Made by a program: the position numbers and the translations under genes
Assembly: GCA_021788565.1 (NCBI GenBank)
Contig: JAJYKO010000016.1
Span: 1-18,818 of the forward strand
Direction of reading: 5' to 3'
Length of the DNA stretch: 18,818 nt
Source of the DNA: Chloroflexota bacterium
Lineage (GTDB): Bacteria; Chloroflexota; UBA6077
The notes under the pieces: model-generated
The model's database searches: none
Seen by the model: only the letters and a program-made list of their open reading frames with translations
What the model was told of the DNA's origin: nothing
In this document: one piece after another, positions 12,319-18,818 of the stretch
Numbering within the stretch: position 1 is the stretch's first letter
How the letters are laid out: the number at the start of each line of letters is the position of its first letter

Positions 12319-13051
12319 CCTCCCCTCTCCCCTCAGTGGCCCAGTTTTCCAGTATTCGGCGCACATAGCGCCAGTTCCGCTTGTTGTAGCTGATCGCCTC
12401 CCGGAAGGCCTCATATATCCAGTCAGCGGGATAGGCTTGCTCGGCCTGTTGCAGCTCCTCGGCGATCAGTGGTGTGATCAGACCCACGTTCTGCTCGTAA
12501 AGGTCGTAGATACTGGGGCGCTGCTCAGGCACCGCGACCCAGCCCGGTCGCGGGACCGCACCCTCGGCTAGAGAGAGCTCACCGCGCTCGGCACGCTCTA
12601 TCAGATTTCGGTTAAGTGCAGTGTTCAGCAGGTAGCAACGATCCTCGGCTTCGCCGACGAGGAGTGGCGCGGAGACGAAAGTTCCCCGCTCGCATGCACG
12701 GCTTAGCCCCGCGACCAGCGACTGCTCGGGAGACCCGGTGTTGGAGGCCCGCAGCGCCAGCAACAGGGCTCGATCCTTATACAGCTCGCTCAACTGCACC
12801 AGTCGCGGGAAGCCACGCTTCTCGTAGATGAGCCGGAACAGGTGAAGGGTCACCTTGAGTTCTGTCAGGTCGTCCACGTCGGACAGCACGGCGCTGAAGA
12901 ACACGTTGGGAACAGGCGTATACCGCATCCGGTCCGGAAAGCCGGGGAACCTCTTCCGGGGGGTCGGGGGTCGGGAGTCGGGTATCCGGGAAACTGCTTC
13001 GCCTCCGTCGCCCCTGCCCCCTGATCCCTGACCCCTGACCTCGTCACTCAT
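12233..13051 (-). CDS. dnaD: DnaD/DnaB-domain replication initiation protein
   Basis: 272 residues from ATG 13051, chosen because GGAGG lies 9 nt upstream and the start overlaps the dnaB stop (ATGAGTGA); the longer frame up to 13288 is a shadow of dnaB. The N-terminal winged-helix region (TPVPNVFFSAVLSDVDDLTELKVTLHLF) is followed by a C-terminal DnaD-like domain (ITPLIAEELQQAEQAYPADW, EAISYNKRNWRYVRRILENW), ending KYLGGKYAHLLNR. In Firmicutes such proteins help load DnaB at origins and stalled forks. Residues 4-32 are low in complexity and encoded by a G/C-rich palindromic repeat (12957-13040), so this N-terminal tail is probably an insertion. The end overlaps the downstream loader gene by 86 nt. 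Confidence 0.88.
   Translation of the reverse strand: MSDEVRGQGSGGRGDGGEAVSRIPDSRPPTPRKRFPGFPDRMRYTPVPNVFFSAVLSDVDDLTELKVTLHLFRLIYEKRGFPRLVQLSELYKDRALLLALRASNTGSPEQSLVAGLSRACERGTFVSAPLLVGEAEDRCYLLNTALNRNLIERAERGELSLAEGAVPRPGWVAVPEQRPSIYDLYEQNVGLITPLIAEELQQAEQAYPADWIYEAFREAISYNKRNWRYVRRILENWATEGRGEDGTARRRTKGSGSPSKYLGGKYAHLLNR
12957..13040. repeat. G/C-rich palindromic repeat inside the 5' end of dnaD
   Basis: The G-rich arm (12957-12983, GGGTCGGGGGTCGGGAGTC-type units) and the C-rich arm (13008-13040, TGATCCCTGACCCCTGACC-type) are imperfectly complementary, with G-U pairs, around a 24-nt centre. Unit sequence and architecture match the element at 14406-14495. It keeps the dnaD frame open and adds about 29 residues. 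Confidence 0.6.
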
Positions 13052-14402
13052 CACGATACGCCTCCAGGTCCACGAAGCGGGTTGTACGCTCCAGGAACAG
13101 CAGCGAGAACTGCCCGGTGGGGCCGTTGCGGTGCTTGGCCACCAGGATGTCCGCGATCCCCTTCTTCTCAGTCTCGCGGTTGTACATGTCCTCCCTATAG
13201 ATGAAGAGGACGACGTCGGCGTCCTGCTCGATACTGCCGCTCTCTCGAAGGTCGGACAGCATCGGGACGTGGGGAGTACGGGACTCAACAGCTCGGGAGA
13301 GCTGGGAAAGGGCTACCACCGGCGCATTCAGCTCCCTGGCAAGGGCCTTCAGGGAGCGAGAGATTTCGGATATCTCCTGGACTCGGTTGTCGCCGAAGCG
13401 GCTGGTGGTGATCAACTGGAGATAATCCACCACCACGATGTCTATCCCCTTCTCCGCCGCCAGCCGCCTGGCCTTGGAGCGCACCTCCGACAGGTTGATG
13501 GAGGGGGTGTCATCGATGTAGATGGGCGCCTCGGAGAGGAGCGCCAGGGCGTGGTGGAGCTTGCGGGTCTCGGATTCGTTGATCATTCCCAGCCGCAGCT
13601 TTGTGGCGTCCACGCCGGACTCCGCGCAGAGGAGCCTGTGGGCCAGTTGCTGCTTCGACATCTCCAGGCTGAAGATGGCGCAGGTAGCGTTGTGCCGCAG
13701 GGCGGCGTTCTGCACGATGTTCAGTGCCCAGGAGCTCTTGCCCATGCTGGGTCTGGCCGCCAGGATGATCAGATCGGAGCGTTGCAGGCCGCCGGTCATC
13801 TTGTCCAGTTCGATGAATCCGGAGGGGATGCCGCGGCTGTCTTCCCCCTGGGCGGCCCGCTCTTCCATCTGCTCCAGGTAGTCGCCCAGGATGTCGCCGA
13901 TGTGCTCGAAATCCTTGGAAATCCGCCGCTGGGAGACCCCGAAGAGGATCTGCTCAGCTTTCTCGAGCGTCGTGTCCAGGTCCAGCGAGTCGTCGTAGGC
14001 GACACCCGCGATCTTGCCAGCGGCGCCGATCAGCCGGCGCTTGACGGCCGTGCGCTCCACGATATGGGCGTAGTGCTCGACGTGGACGGCCGTTGGGACC
14101 ACGCCCACCAGGTGGGAAAGGTAGACCAGTCCCCCGACCTCGTCGTAGATGCCTGATCGCTTGAGTTCGTCGCTGACCGTTAGGAAGTCGACCGGCTCGT
14201 GTCGCTCGTAGACAGCCAGCATTGCCCCATAGATAGCACCGTTTCGCTCGCGGTAGAAATCCTCCTGGCGAAGGTAAGGCGCTACCTTCCCCACTGCCTC
14301 GGGGTCCATGAGGAGGGAACCAAGCACGGCCTCCTCGGCCTCCGGGTTCTGCGGTGGCAGGTGATCGATAGGTTGCTGGGTGTCGACGCTGTCTAGTGCC
14401 AT
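13044..14402 (-). CDS. dnaB: Replicative DNA helicase DnaB
   Basis: 452 residues, normal length for the family. The N-terminal primase-interaction domain starts PPQNPEAEEAVLGSLLMDPEA. The RecA-like C-terminal ATPase has Walker A AARPSMGKSS (215-224), FSLEMSKQQLAHRLL, Walker B IVVVDYLQLI (322-331), SQLSRAVESR, LRESGSIEQDADVVLFIYR and AKHRNGPTG with the arginine finger region. It unwinds DNA ahead of the fork as a hexamer. No intein is present. The ATG at 14402 lacks a Shine-Dalgarno: the 20 nt upstream are C-rich and belong to a palindromic repeat. It lies between rplI and dnaD in one apparent operon, overlapping dnaD by 8 nt. Confidence 0.97.
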   Translation of the reverse strand: MALDSVDTQQPIDHLPPQNPEAEEAVLGSLLMDPEAVGKVAPYLRQEDFYRERNGAIYGAMLAVYERHEPVDFLTVSDELKRSGIYDEVGGLVYLSHLVGVVPTAVHVEHYAHIVERTAVKRRLIGAAGKIAGVAYDDSLDLDTTLEKAEQILFGVSQRRISKDFEHIGDILGDYLEQMEERAAQGEDSRGIPSGFIELDKMTGGLQRSDLIILAARPSMGKSSWALNIVQNAALRHNATCAIFSLEMSKQQLAHRLLCAESGVDATKLRLGMINESETRKLHHALALLSEAPIYIDDTPSINLSEVRSKARRLAAEKGIDIVVVDYLQLITTSRFGDNRVQEISEISRSLKALARELNAPVVALSQLSRAVESRTPHVPMLSDLRESGSIEQDADVVLFIYREDMYNRETEKKGIADILVAKHRNGPTGQFSLLFLERTTRFVDLEAYRDE

Positions 14403-14405
14403 CTT

Positions 14406-14495
14406 GGGGGTCGGGGGTCACAGGCCAGGGGCCAGGAATAGGGGACGAGCTTTACCTTTACGTCCCCTGATCCCCGATCCCCGACCCCTATCCCC
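14406..14495. repeat. G/C-rich palindromic intergenic repeat between rplI and dnaB
   Basis: Outer arms GGGGTCGGGG (14407-14416) and CCCCGACCCC (14479-14488) and inner arms AGGGGACG (14440-14447) and CGTCCCCT (14461-14468) are perfect complements, giving a nested hairpin that fills nearly the whole 94-nt gap. The same kind of unit is found inside dnaD (12957-13040). It looks like a dispersed REP-like element and may alter rplI/dnaB read-through. Confidence 0.6.
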
Positions 14496-14496
14496 G

Positions 14497-14952
14497 CTAC
14501 TCGCCTTCTTCGCCTTCTACGGTGAGGTTGACGTTTGCGGTCACGTTCTTGGAGAGCTTGATCGGGATCTTGTAACTGCCCACGTGGCGGATCGGTTCCT
14601 CGATCTCGATCCTGCGCTTGTCGACGGTTTGGCTGGCCTGGCTTTCGAGGGCGTCTGCTACGTCCTGAGAGGTGATGGAGCCGTAGAGCTTGCCGCCTTC
14701 ACCAACTTTGGCACGCACGGTGATGTTGGTGCCGTCCAGTTTCTTGCCGACGGAGCGCATCTCATCATCCAGTTTGTCCTGACGCTTCTTCTCGGCGGAC
14801 TGGCGCTGCTCCACCTCCTTGATAGCGCCGGGCGTGGCTATCGTGGCCAATCCTTTGGGCAGCAGGTAGTTGCGAGCGTAGCCGTCGGCCACTTCCTTGA
14901 TCTGGCCGGCCTGCCCCAGCCCCTTAACTTCCCCTGTCAGCACGACCTTCAT
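14497..14952 (-). CDS. rplI: 50S ribosomal protein bL9
   Basis: 151 residues from ATG 14952 (MKVVLTGEVKGLGQAGQIKEVADGYARNYLLPKGLA), chosen over the longer frame to 14994 because AAGGAG sits 8 nt upstream. The N-terminal RNA-binding domain, the long charged connecting helix (EQRQSAEKKRQDKLDDEMRS) and the C-terminal domain (KLYGSITSQDVADAL) are complete. The family is usually about 150 residues. It binds domain V of 23S rRNA. rplI followed by dnaB is a widely conserved gene order. Confidence 0.97.
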   Translation of the reverse strand: MKVVLTGEVKGLGQAGQIKEVADGYARNYLLPKGLATIATPGAIKEVEQRQSAEKKRQDKLDDEMRSVGKKLDGTNITVRAKVGEGGKLYGSITSQDVADALESQASQTVDKRRIEIEEPIRHVGSYKIPIKLSKNVTANVNLTVEGEEGE

Positions 14953-14998
14953 CGGTTTTCTCCTTGGGATAGCAACTTCAGCTTCATAATGCACCGCG

Positions 14999-15007
14999 AT
15001 TATATCA
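14999..15007 (-). promoter_or_regulatory. Extended -10 promoter of the rplI-dnaB operon
   Basis: On the minus strand TGATATAAT is a perfect extended -10 element (TGn plus TATAAT), about 47 nt upstream of the rplI start. No good -35 is seen, as expected for extended -10 promoters. Confidence 0.6.
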
Positions 15008-15034
15008 GAGGGCGAGTGCCCCTTGTACGGGTCC

Positions 15035-15055
15035 CGGCACGCGCAAACCGTGCCG
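15035..15055 (-). terminator. Hairpin downstream of the lipid-kinase remnant
   Basis: CGGCACG and CGTGCCG form a 7-bp stem with a 7-nt loop. It lies 24 nt after the remnant's stop and 28 nt before the rplI -10. There is no T-run, so termination is uncertain. Confidence 0.35.
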
Positions 15056-15079
15056 AACGGGCGGGGGCGTCACCTCACG

Positions 15080-15217
15080 CTATGAGGGCAAGCCGTCGTT
15101 AGGCACCAGGACGCGCAGGGCATTGCGGCCAAGCCGAAAGTGCACCGGGGTCGGACGCGCGTATTCGCCGTCCAGGTCCACATCCTGAGGCGGATCGGCC
15201 TCCGCTGAGACTCTTTT
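15080..15217 (-). pseudogene. C-terminal remnant of a YegS/DagK-type diacylglycerol (lipid) kinase
   Basis: The minus-strand frame from 15217 to the TAG at 15080-15082 has 45 codons with no start and an in-frame stop (15218-15220) directly before them. It reads KRVSAEADPPQDVDLDGEY and then PTPVHFRLGRNALRVLVP. This matches the C-terminal strand region of the diacylglycerol/lipid kinase family, where a conserved DGE motif precedes the final ALRVLVP strand. The catalytic N-terminal domain is missing, and no homologous frame was found in 15218-15297, which otherwise holds nothing recognised. It is most likely the tail of a gene lost by deletion when the dehydrogenase/aconitase genes came to lie here. 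Confidence 0.65.
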
Positions 15218-15297
15218 CTATGGCCACACGCCATGGGAATACGCAAGGCTGACACCCACCGTCCGGGAGCCCGACACTCGTCCCACGCAGTGAGAGC

Positions 15298-16217
15298 CTA
15301 CTCCTTGAAGACCTCCGGGTTGACGGGGTGCGCCGGGCGCTCCCCCCTCAATGCCTGAATCACCGCGTCGGCCGCCAGGAACGGCGCCCGGTTGCGGTAC
15401 TCTACCGTCGCGGCCGCCGCATGCGGCGTGAGGAGAACGTTGGGCAGGCCCCGAAGCGGGCTGTCTCCAAGCGGTTCCTGCTCGTGAACGTCCAGGCCCG
15501 CCGCGGCGATTCGATTTTCATTCAAGGCTCGATATAGCGCCTCACTATCCACCACGCCGCCCCTGGCAGCGTTGATCAGGATGGCCGTGGGCTTCATCAG
15601 CGACAGCCTCTCGGCGTCGATGAGGTGATGAGTGCTCTTGTCCAGGAGGCAGTGCAGGGTGACAAAGTCGCTCTGCCGAAGAAGATCCTCTAGAGACACG
15701 TAGGTCACACCGTTTGCTTCGGCGAACTGCTCGTCGCGCACCAAATCGTAGGCCAGAAGCCTCATCTCGAAGGCACGTGCCCGCTGCGCGACCTCTTTCC
15801 CGATGGTCCCGAGCCCCACTATTCCCAGGGTCTTCCCGGCGAGCTCCACACCGTCGATAGACTTCCATCCGCCGTTCTCGACCACGGACAGGTTCTGCAG
15901 CAGCTTTCGGCCGCACGCGAGCATCAGGGCGAAAGTAAACTCAGCCACCGCGTGACGGTTAGCCCCAGGCAGGGTGCAGACCGGAATACGCCGGTGCGGG
16001 CTATCACCTTCAACCTGTTCGCGGACTCGATCACTCGGGCTGAAAGGGGATCGCTGCTGCAGATGATGGCATCCATCCCCTGGATGGCGGCGATCATCTC
16101 CTCCTCGGTGTGGCATTGCTTGAACACCGGCTCCAGGCCCGACCTTCGTAGATAGTTATCGATCTCCGAGCCGGGATCGAGGAAACGGCTCGTGACCAGC
16201 ACGCGAGGGCTATTCAT
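15298..16217 (-). pseudogene. D-2-hydroxyacid dehydrogenase (phosphoglycerate dehydrogenase-like), frameshifted by an internal deletion
   Basis: The gene starts at ATG 16217 (MNSPRVLVTSRF; GGAGG 7 nt upstream) and is in frame to residue 77 (NRLKVIARTGV). The rest, from IPVCTLPGANRHAVAEFTFA to the stop at 15298, is in another frame. At the switch (about 15985-15995) about 14 residues normally found between the RTGV and IPV motifs are missing, so about 41-43 nt have been lost rather than one base misread. The remainder is well preserved: NAD site GLGTIGKEVA, catalytic Arg in NAARGGVVD, Glu in LDVHEQEP and His in LTPHAAA. The intact form would be about 320 residues with no ACT domain. It lies 23 nt downstream of the aconitase gene, in the same transcription unit. 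Confidence 0.85.
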
Positions 16218-16240
16218 CCGGTTTCCTCCACATTCTTCGA

Positions 16241-18166
16241 CTACGAACTGACTCCGAAGTAGTTCAACAGCCCTCCGGCCAGGTAGACCTGAAGCTGCCG
16301 GGCGGTCAGGGCATGCTTCACAGCGATATCTACACCCATGGTAAGGTTTCGGATAACCAGGTCGCTTCCCCGGGATAGCTGCGACCGAATGTCGGTCAAC
16401 TCCAGCAGGTCCCCCTGCTCGATTCGGTCGTAGCCGGCCTCATCGGCGAAAGTCAGCGGCAGGATGGCCACGTTGATCAGGTTGGAGTGATGGATGCGAG
16501 CGAAGGACCTGGCCAGCACTACCTTCACGCCGAGATAGGCGGGGAGCAGGGCAGCGTGCTCTCGGCTGGAGCCCTGGCCGTAGTTCCAGCCACCCACGAC
16601 GATCCCCTCCCCAGCTTCCTTGGCTCTCACCGGGAAGCTGCTATCGATCCGTTCGAAGACGTATTCTGCCGAGGCCGGCACATTGGAGCGCAGCGGTCCC
16701 AGCTTCGCCCCGGCGGGAATGATGTCGTCGGTGCTCACGTTGTCGCCTGTTTTCAGCAGCACCGGGGCCCGCAGACTCTCAGGTGGGGCGCTGGCTCGGA
16801 ACAGTGGCTTGATGTTGGGTCCCCGTCGAACCTCCACACTGTTCGGATCATCGGCCGGACGCAGGATCATGCCGTCGTCGACCGCGAACTGCCTGGGCGG
16901 ATCGATCTGTGGCGCCTCTCCCAGCCTCCGAGGGTCGGTGATGTGACCGGTGATGGCTATGGTTGCCGCCGCCTCCGGACTGCAGAGGTAGACCTGGTCG
17001 GGATTTGTGCCGGAGCGGCCCGGGAAGTTGCGGTTGAAGCTACGGGCAGAGACAGCGCCGGTCGCGGGGGCCTGGCCGGTGCCGTTGCAGGGCCCGCAGC
17101 TGCACTCCAGGATGCGGGCGCCGGAGGCGATTAGGTCCGTCAACGCACCCGACTCGGAGATCATGCGGAGCGCCTGCCGAGAGCCCGGCGTCACGGTGAA
17201 GCTGACGCCGGGATGAACCGTCTTTCCCTTCAAGATGGCCGCGACGGTCATCAGGTCCACGTAGGAGGAGTTGGTACAGGAGCCGACGCACACCTGGTGG
17301 ATCCGAGTACCCTCTAACTCTCCCAAAGGGACCACTCTGTCGGGACTGCTGGGGCAGGCGATCAGCGGCTCCAGGGAGCCCAGATCGAGCTCGATCGTCT
17401 CGTCGTAGCCGGCGTCGGAGTCAGCCGCCAATAGCCGCCAGACCTCTTCGCGGCCCTGGGCCTTGAGGAATGCACGGACCGACTCGTCGCTGGGGAAGAG
17501 GCTTGTTGTCGCGCCCAGTTCCGTTCCCATATTGCAGATGGTCGCCCGCTGGGGAACCGTCATGGATGCGGCTCCATCGCCAGCGAACTCGAAGATTCGG
17601 CCCGCGCCGCCCTTCATGCCCAGTCGGCGGAGCAGTTCCAGGATCACGTCTTTGCTTGTCACCCATGGAGACAGCTTCCCTGTCAGAACTACCTGCACCA
17701 CCCTGGGCATCTGCAGGTAGTAAGGTCCGCCGCCCATGGCCACGGCCACGTCCAGCCCGCCGGCCCCGATGGCGAGCATCCCCAGGGCCCCGCAGGTGGG
17801 AGTGTGGCTGTCGCTTCCCAGCAGGGTCGCGCCGGGTTCGCCGAACCGCTCCAGGTGGACCTGGTGACAGATCCCGTTGCCCGGGCGGGAGAAGAGGATT
17901 CCGTACTTGGACGCGAAGCTCTGCAGGAAGAGATGGTCGTCGCTGTTCTCGTACCCCACCTGCAACAGGCTGTGGTCCACGTAGCAGAGGGAGAGCTCGG
18001 TCCTGACTCGGGGGATGTTCATGGCCTCGAACTGGAGGAAGGCCATCGTGCCCAGGGCGTCGTGAACGAGGGTCTGGTCGATCCGCAGTGCAATCTCCTC
18101 GCCCGGCTTCAACTCGCCCTCGACGAGGTGATCGCGAATGATCTTCTGCGCCAGATTGAGTCCCAT
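16241..18166 (-). CDS. acn: Aconitate hydratase, Aquifex-type aconitase family
   Basis: 641 residues from ATG 18166 (MGLNLAQKIIRDHLVEGELK), the usual start of this compact aconitase type; the frame continuing to 18328 is unrelated repeat sequence. GGAGGGG lies upstream. Fe-S ligands are Cys297 (VGSCTNSSY), Cys357 and Cys360 (CSCGPCNGTGQAP). Further active-site blocks are ICHQVHLERFG, GSDSHTPTCG, FNRNFPGRSGT and the swivelling-domain GQGSSREHAAL (535-545 region). The enzyme would interconvert citrate and isocitrate through cis-aconitate; homoaconitase or a related hydro-lyase cannot be excluded. CGPCNGTG departs from the more usual CGPCIGMG. It is the first gene of a unit continuing into the broken hydroxyacid dehydrogenase. 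Confidence 0.9.
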   Translation of the reverse strand: MGLNLAQKIIRDHLVEGELKPGEEIALRIDQTLVHDALGTMAFLQFEAMNIPRVRTELSLCYVDHSLLQVGYENSDDHLFLQSFASKYGILFSRPGNGICHQVHLERFGEPGATLLGSDSHTPTCGALGMLAIGAGGLDVAVAMGGGPYYLQMPRVVQVVLTGKLSPWVTSKDVILELLRRLGMKGGAGRIFEFAGDGAASMTVPQRATICNMGTELGATTSLFPSDESVRAFLKAQGREEVWRLLAADSDAGYDETIELDLGSLEPLIACPSSPDRVVPLGELEGTRIHQVCVGSCTNSSYVDLMTVAAILKGKTVHPGVSFTVTPGSRQALRMISESGALTDLIASGARILECSCGPCNGTGQAPATGAVSARSFNRNFPGRSGTNPDQVYLCSPEAAATIAITGHITDPRRLGEAPQIDPPRQFAVDDGMILRPADDPNSVEVRRGPNIKPLFRASAPPESLRAPVLLKTGDNVSTDDIIPAGAKLGPLRSNVPASAEYVFERIDSSFPVRAKEAGEGIVVGGWNYGQGSSREHAALLPAYLGVKVVLARSFARIHHSNLINVAILPLTFADEAGYDRIEQGDLLELTDIRSQLSRGSDLVIRNLTMGVDIAVKHALTARQLQVYLAGGLLNYFGVSS

Positions 18167-18197
18167 GTCTGCCCCATCCCCTCCAAGGCTGTGAACG

Positions 18198-18327
18198 TGC
18201 CTTGGACACCCGGCTGGGTATAGGATATTGGAGCCGGCGTTGTCTCTAACGCCGGCTGTCGGTTGGGGAGCCGCCTGCGTGACGCGAGCGAGCGCAGCGT
18301 CACGGGGACAACCCAGGCTCCAAGGCA
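18198..18327. repeat. 130-bp palindromic element upstream of the aconitase gene
   Basis: The ends are exact inverted repeats TGCCTTGGA (18198-18206) and TCCAAGGCA (18319-18327), with a second pair CTGGGT (18214-18219) and ACCCAG (18311-18316). Two inner hairpins follow: AGCCGGCGTT/AACGCCGGCT (18232-18241 and 18248-18257, 10 bp, 6-nt loop) and CGTGACGC/GCGTCACG (18278-18285 and 18297-18304). There is no transposase. It looks like a MITE-like or REP-like element and occupies the aconitase leader/promoter region. Confidence 0.55.
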
Positions 18328-18495
18328 TCAGATCACGAGTAACAGGGCACTAGGCCAGCCTCTCCCGGTAAAGCCGAGCATAACGCTTGGACCGCTCATC
18401 CGGCTCGCCCGCGAGGCGGCGTAGGCCGCGCTGGTCTCCTGCAGGAATCGAACTCGGCGGTACTCCTCGACCGCCTTGGCGACGATCTTCGGCAT
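18328..18495 (-). CDS. Small antitoxin-like protein, possibly frameshifted
   Basis: ATG 18495 has an excellent AGGAGG 8 nt upstream and gives MPKIVAKAVEEYRRVRFLQE followed by TSAAYAASRASRMSG, 55 residues to 18328. The helix EEYRRVRFLQE..SAAYAA resembles the C-terminal part of small type II antitoxins. After SAAYAAS the frame becomes non-polar and ends at the palindromic element, while the alternative frame reads AGEPDERSKRYARLYRERLA and stops at 18350-18352, a far more natural charged tail. A one-base frameshift near 18395 is therefore suspected. It lies 28 nt downstream of the PIN-domain gene on the same strand. It has no recognisable DNA-binding N-terminus, so function is tentative. Confidence 0.45.
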   Translation of the reverse strand: MPKIVAKAVEEYRRVRFLQETSAAYAASRASRMSGPSVMLGFTGRGWPSALLLVI

Positions 18496-18523
18496 CGACT
18501 CAACCTCCTGTTCGGAAAGCTCC

Positions 18524-18818
18524 TTAGGGCTCTTCAAACAGCTTTGGTTGAGAAATCGCTGGCTCGCCAATGCTGAATCCAACGATTCCTGCATATCCGA
18601 AGAGGCGCTGATCGTAGGTATGGAATTCGGCGACCCGCAGACGTTCTGCCGTCGCCAAGTGGATAGCGTCCAGGGGCTTCAGTGACATATCGTGGGCCAG
18701 GGCGCGACGAATGAGGGTTCTCGCCTCCCTGGCAACCATTTCGTGGAACTCGGCGAGCTTAACCGCCTGTTCATCGGCCCAAAGATCGTCGATTTGCTCC
18801 TCGACTCGCAGATCCAAC
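18524..18818 (-). CDS. PIN-domain protein (VapC-type toxin), C-terminal part; continues beyond the window
   Basis: 97 residues are visible, ending at TAA 18524-18526. PHLATAE-type region LKPLDAIHLATAERLRVAEF and the following HTYDQRLFGYAG match the second half of PIN domains, with the two C-terminal acidic residues (Asp in LDAIHLA and Asp in TYDQRL) of the metal site. The N-terminal Asp and about 40 residues would lie beyond the window edge. VapC-type toxins are single-strand RNases acting on tRNA or rRNA. The usual order is antitoxin first; here the only visible partner candidate lies downstream, so the true antitoxin may be outside the window. Confidence 0.75.
   Translation of the reverse strand, partial: LDLRVEEQIDDLWADEQAVKLAEFHEMVAREARTLIRRALAHDMSLKPLDAIHLATAERLRVAEFHTYDQRLFGYAGIVGFSIGEPAISQPKLFEEP

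Noticed and set aside
13052..13288. N-terminal extension of dnaD to 13288
   Set aside because: It overlaps dnaB, is Ser/Arg/Thr-rich, and the start at 13051 has GGAGG and an ATGAGTGA coupling.
13131..14156. 341-codon plus-strand open frame opposite dnaB
   Set aside because: It is antisense to a clearly intact dnaB, with no ribosome site and no recognisable protein family.
15070..15255. 61-codon minus-strand open frame
   Set aside because: It overlaps the lipid-kinase remnant in a different frame and has no family features.
15985..15995. Programmed ribosomal frameshift in the hydroxyacid dehydrogenase
   Set aside because: No slippery heptamer, and about 14 conserved residues are missing at the junction, which points to a deletion.
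18167..18328. N-terminal extension of the aconitase
   Set aside because: It is encoded by the palindromic element and is unlike any aconitase N-terminus.

Overview
The window is about 60% GC and gene-dense on both strands. It looks like a chromosomal segment from a Chloroflexota-type bacterium. This is inferred from the Gram-positive-style primosome genes (DnaD plus a DnaC-type loader beside dnaB), a KdpDE-type pair next to KimA-type K+ transporters and mycobacterial-style paired TrkA proteins, an Aquifex-type aconitase, and a RicT/HolB pair. No rRNA, tRNA, CRISPR array or complete insertion sequence was seen. Phylum is inference only; no marker gene search was possible.

Layout. 1-1065 (minus): holB, with the first codons of a ricT-like gene leaving the window. 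1066-1267: a divergent promoter region with mirrored promoter 15-mers and two perfect palindromes. 1268-10117 (plus): a probable potassium-homeostasis region. It holds a KdpD-type kinase lacking the cytosolic sensor domains, KdpE, an unrecognised 93-residue protein, two tandem KimA/KUP-type K+ transporters, a stand-alone universal stress protein, and two TrkA/RCK proteins (CeoB/CeoC-like) with no TrkH or KtrB channel in the window. 10119-10275: a large imperfect palindrome separating convergent genes. 10276-10788 (minus): a stand-alone HNH nuclease. 10885-14952 (minus): the replication operon rplI - dnaB - dnaD - DnaC/IstB-type loader. The loader carries two complete AAA+ domains in one chain, and G-rich palindromic repeats have invaded this operon, including the dnaD coding sequence.

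14953-18818 (minus) is a decaying or accessory stretch. It has a 45-codon remnant of a YegS/DagK-type lipid kinase, a 2-hydroxyacid dehydrogenase broken by a roughly 40-nt frameshifting deletion, an intact Aquifex-type aconitase upstream of it in the same transcription unit, a 130-bp palindromic element, and an apparent toxin-antitoxin remnant (PIN-domain toxin running off the end plus a small, possibly frameshifted, partner).

The most interesting candidate system is the K+ region. KdpDE would sense K+ or turgor and could drive kimA-type transporters instead of kdpFABC. The separate Usp protein could stand in for the Usp domain missing from the kinase, and the orphan RCK pair could gate the KimA-type proteins. 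One KimA paralogue has lost an aspartate that is an ion-site residue in B. subtilis KimA, which suggests the two copies have diverged in mechanism.
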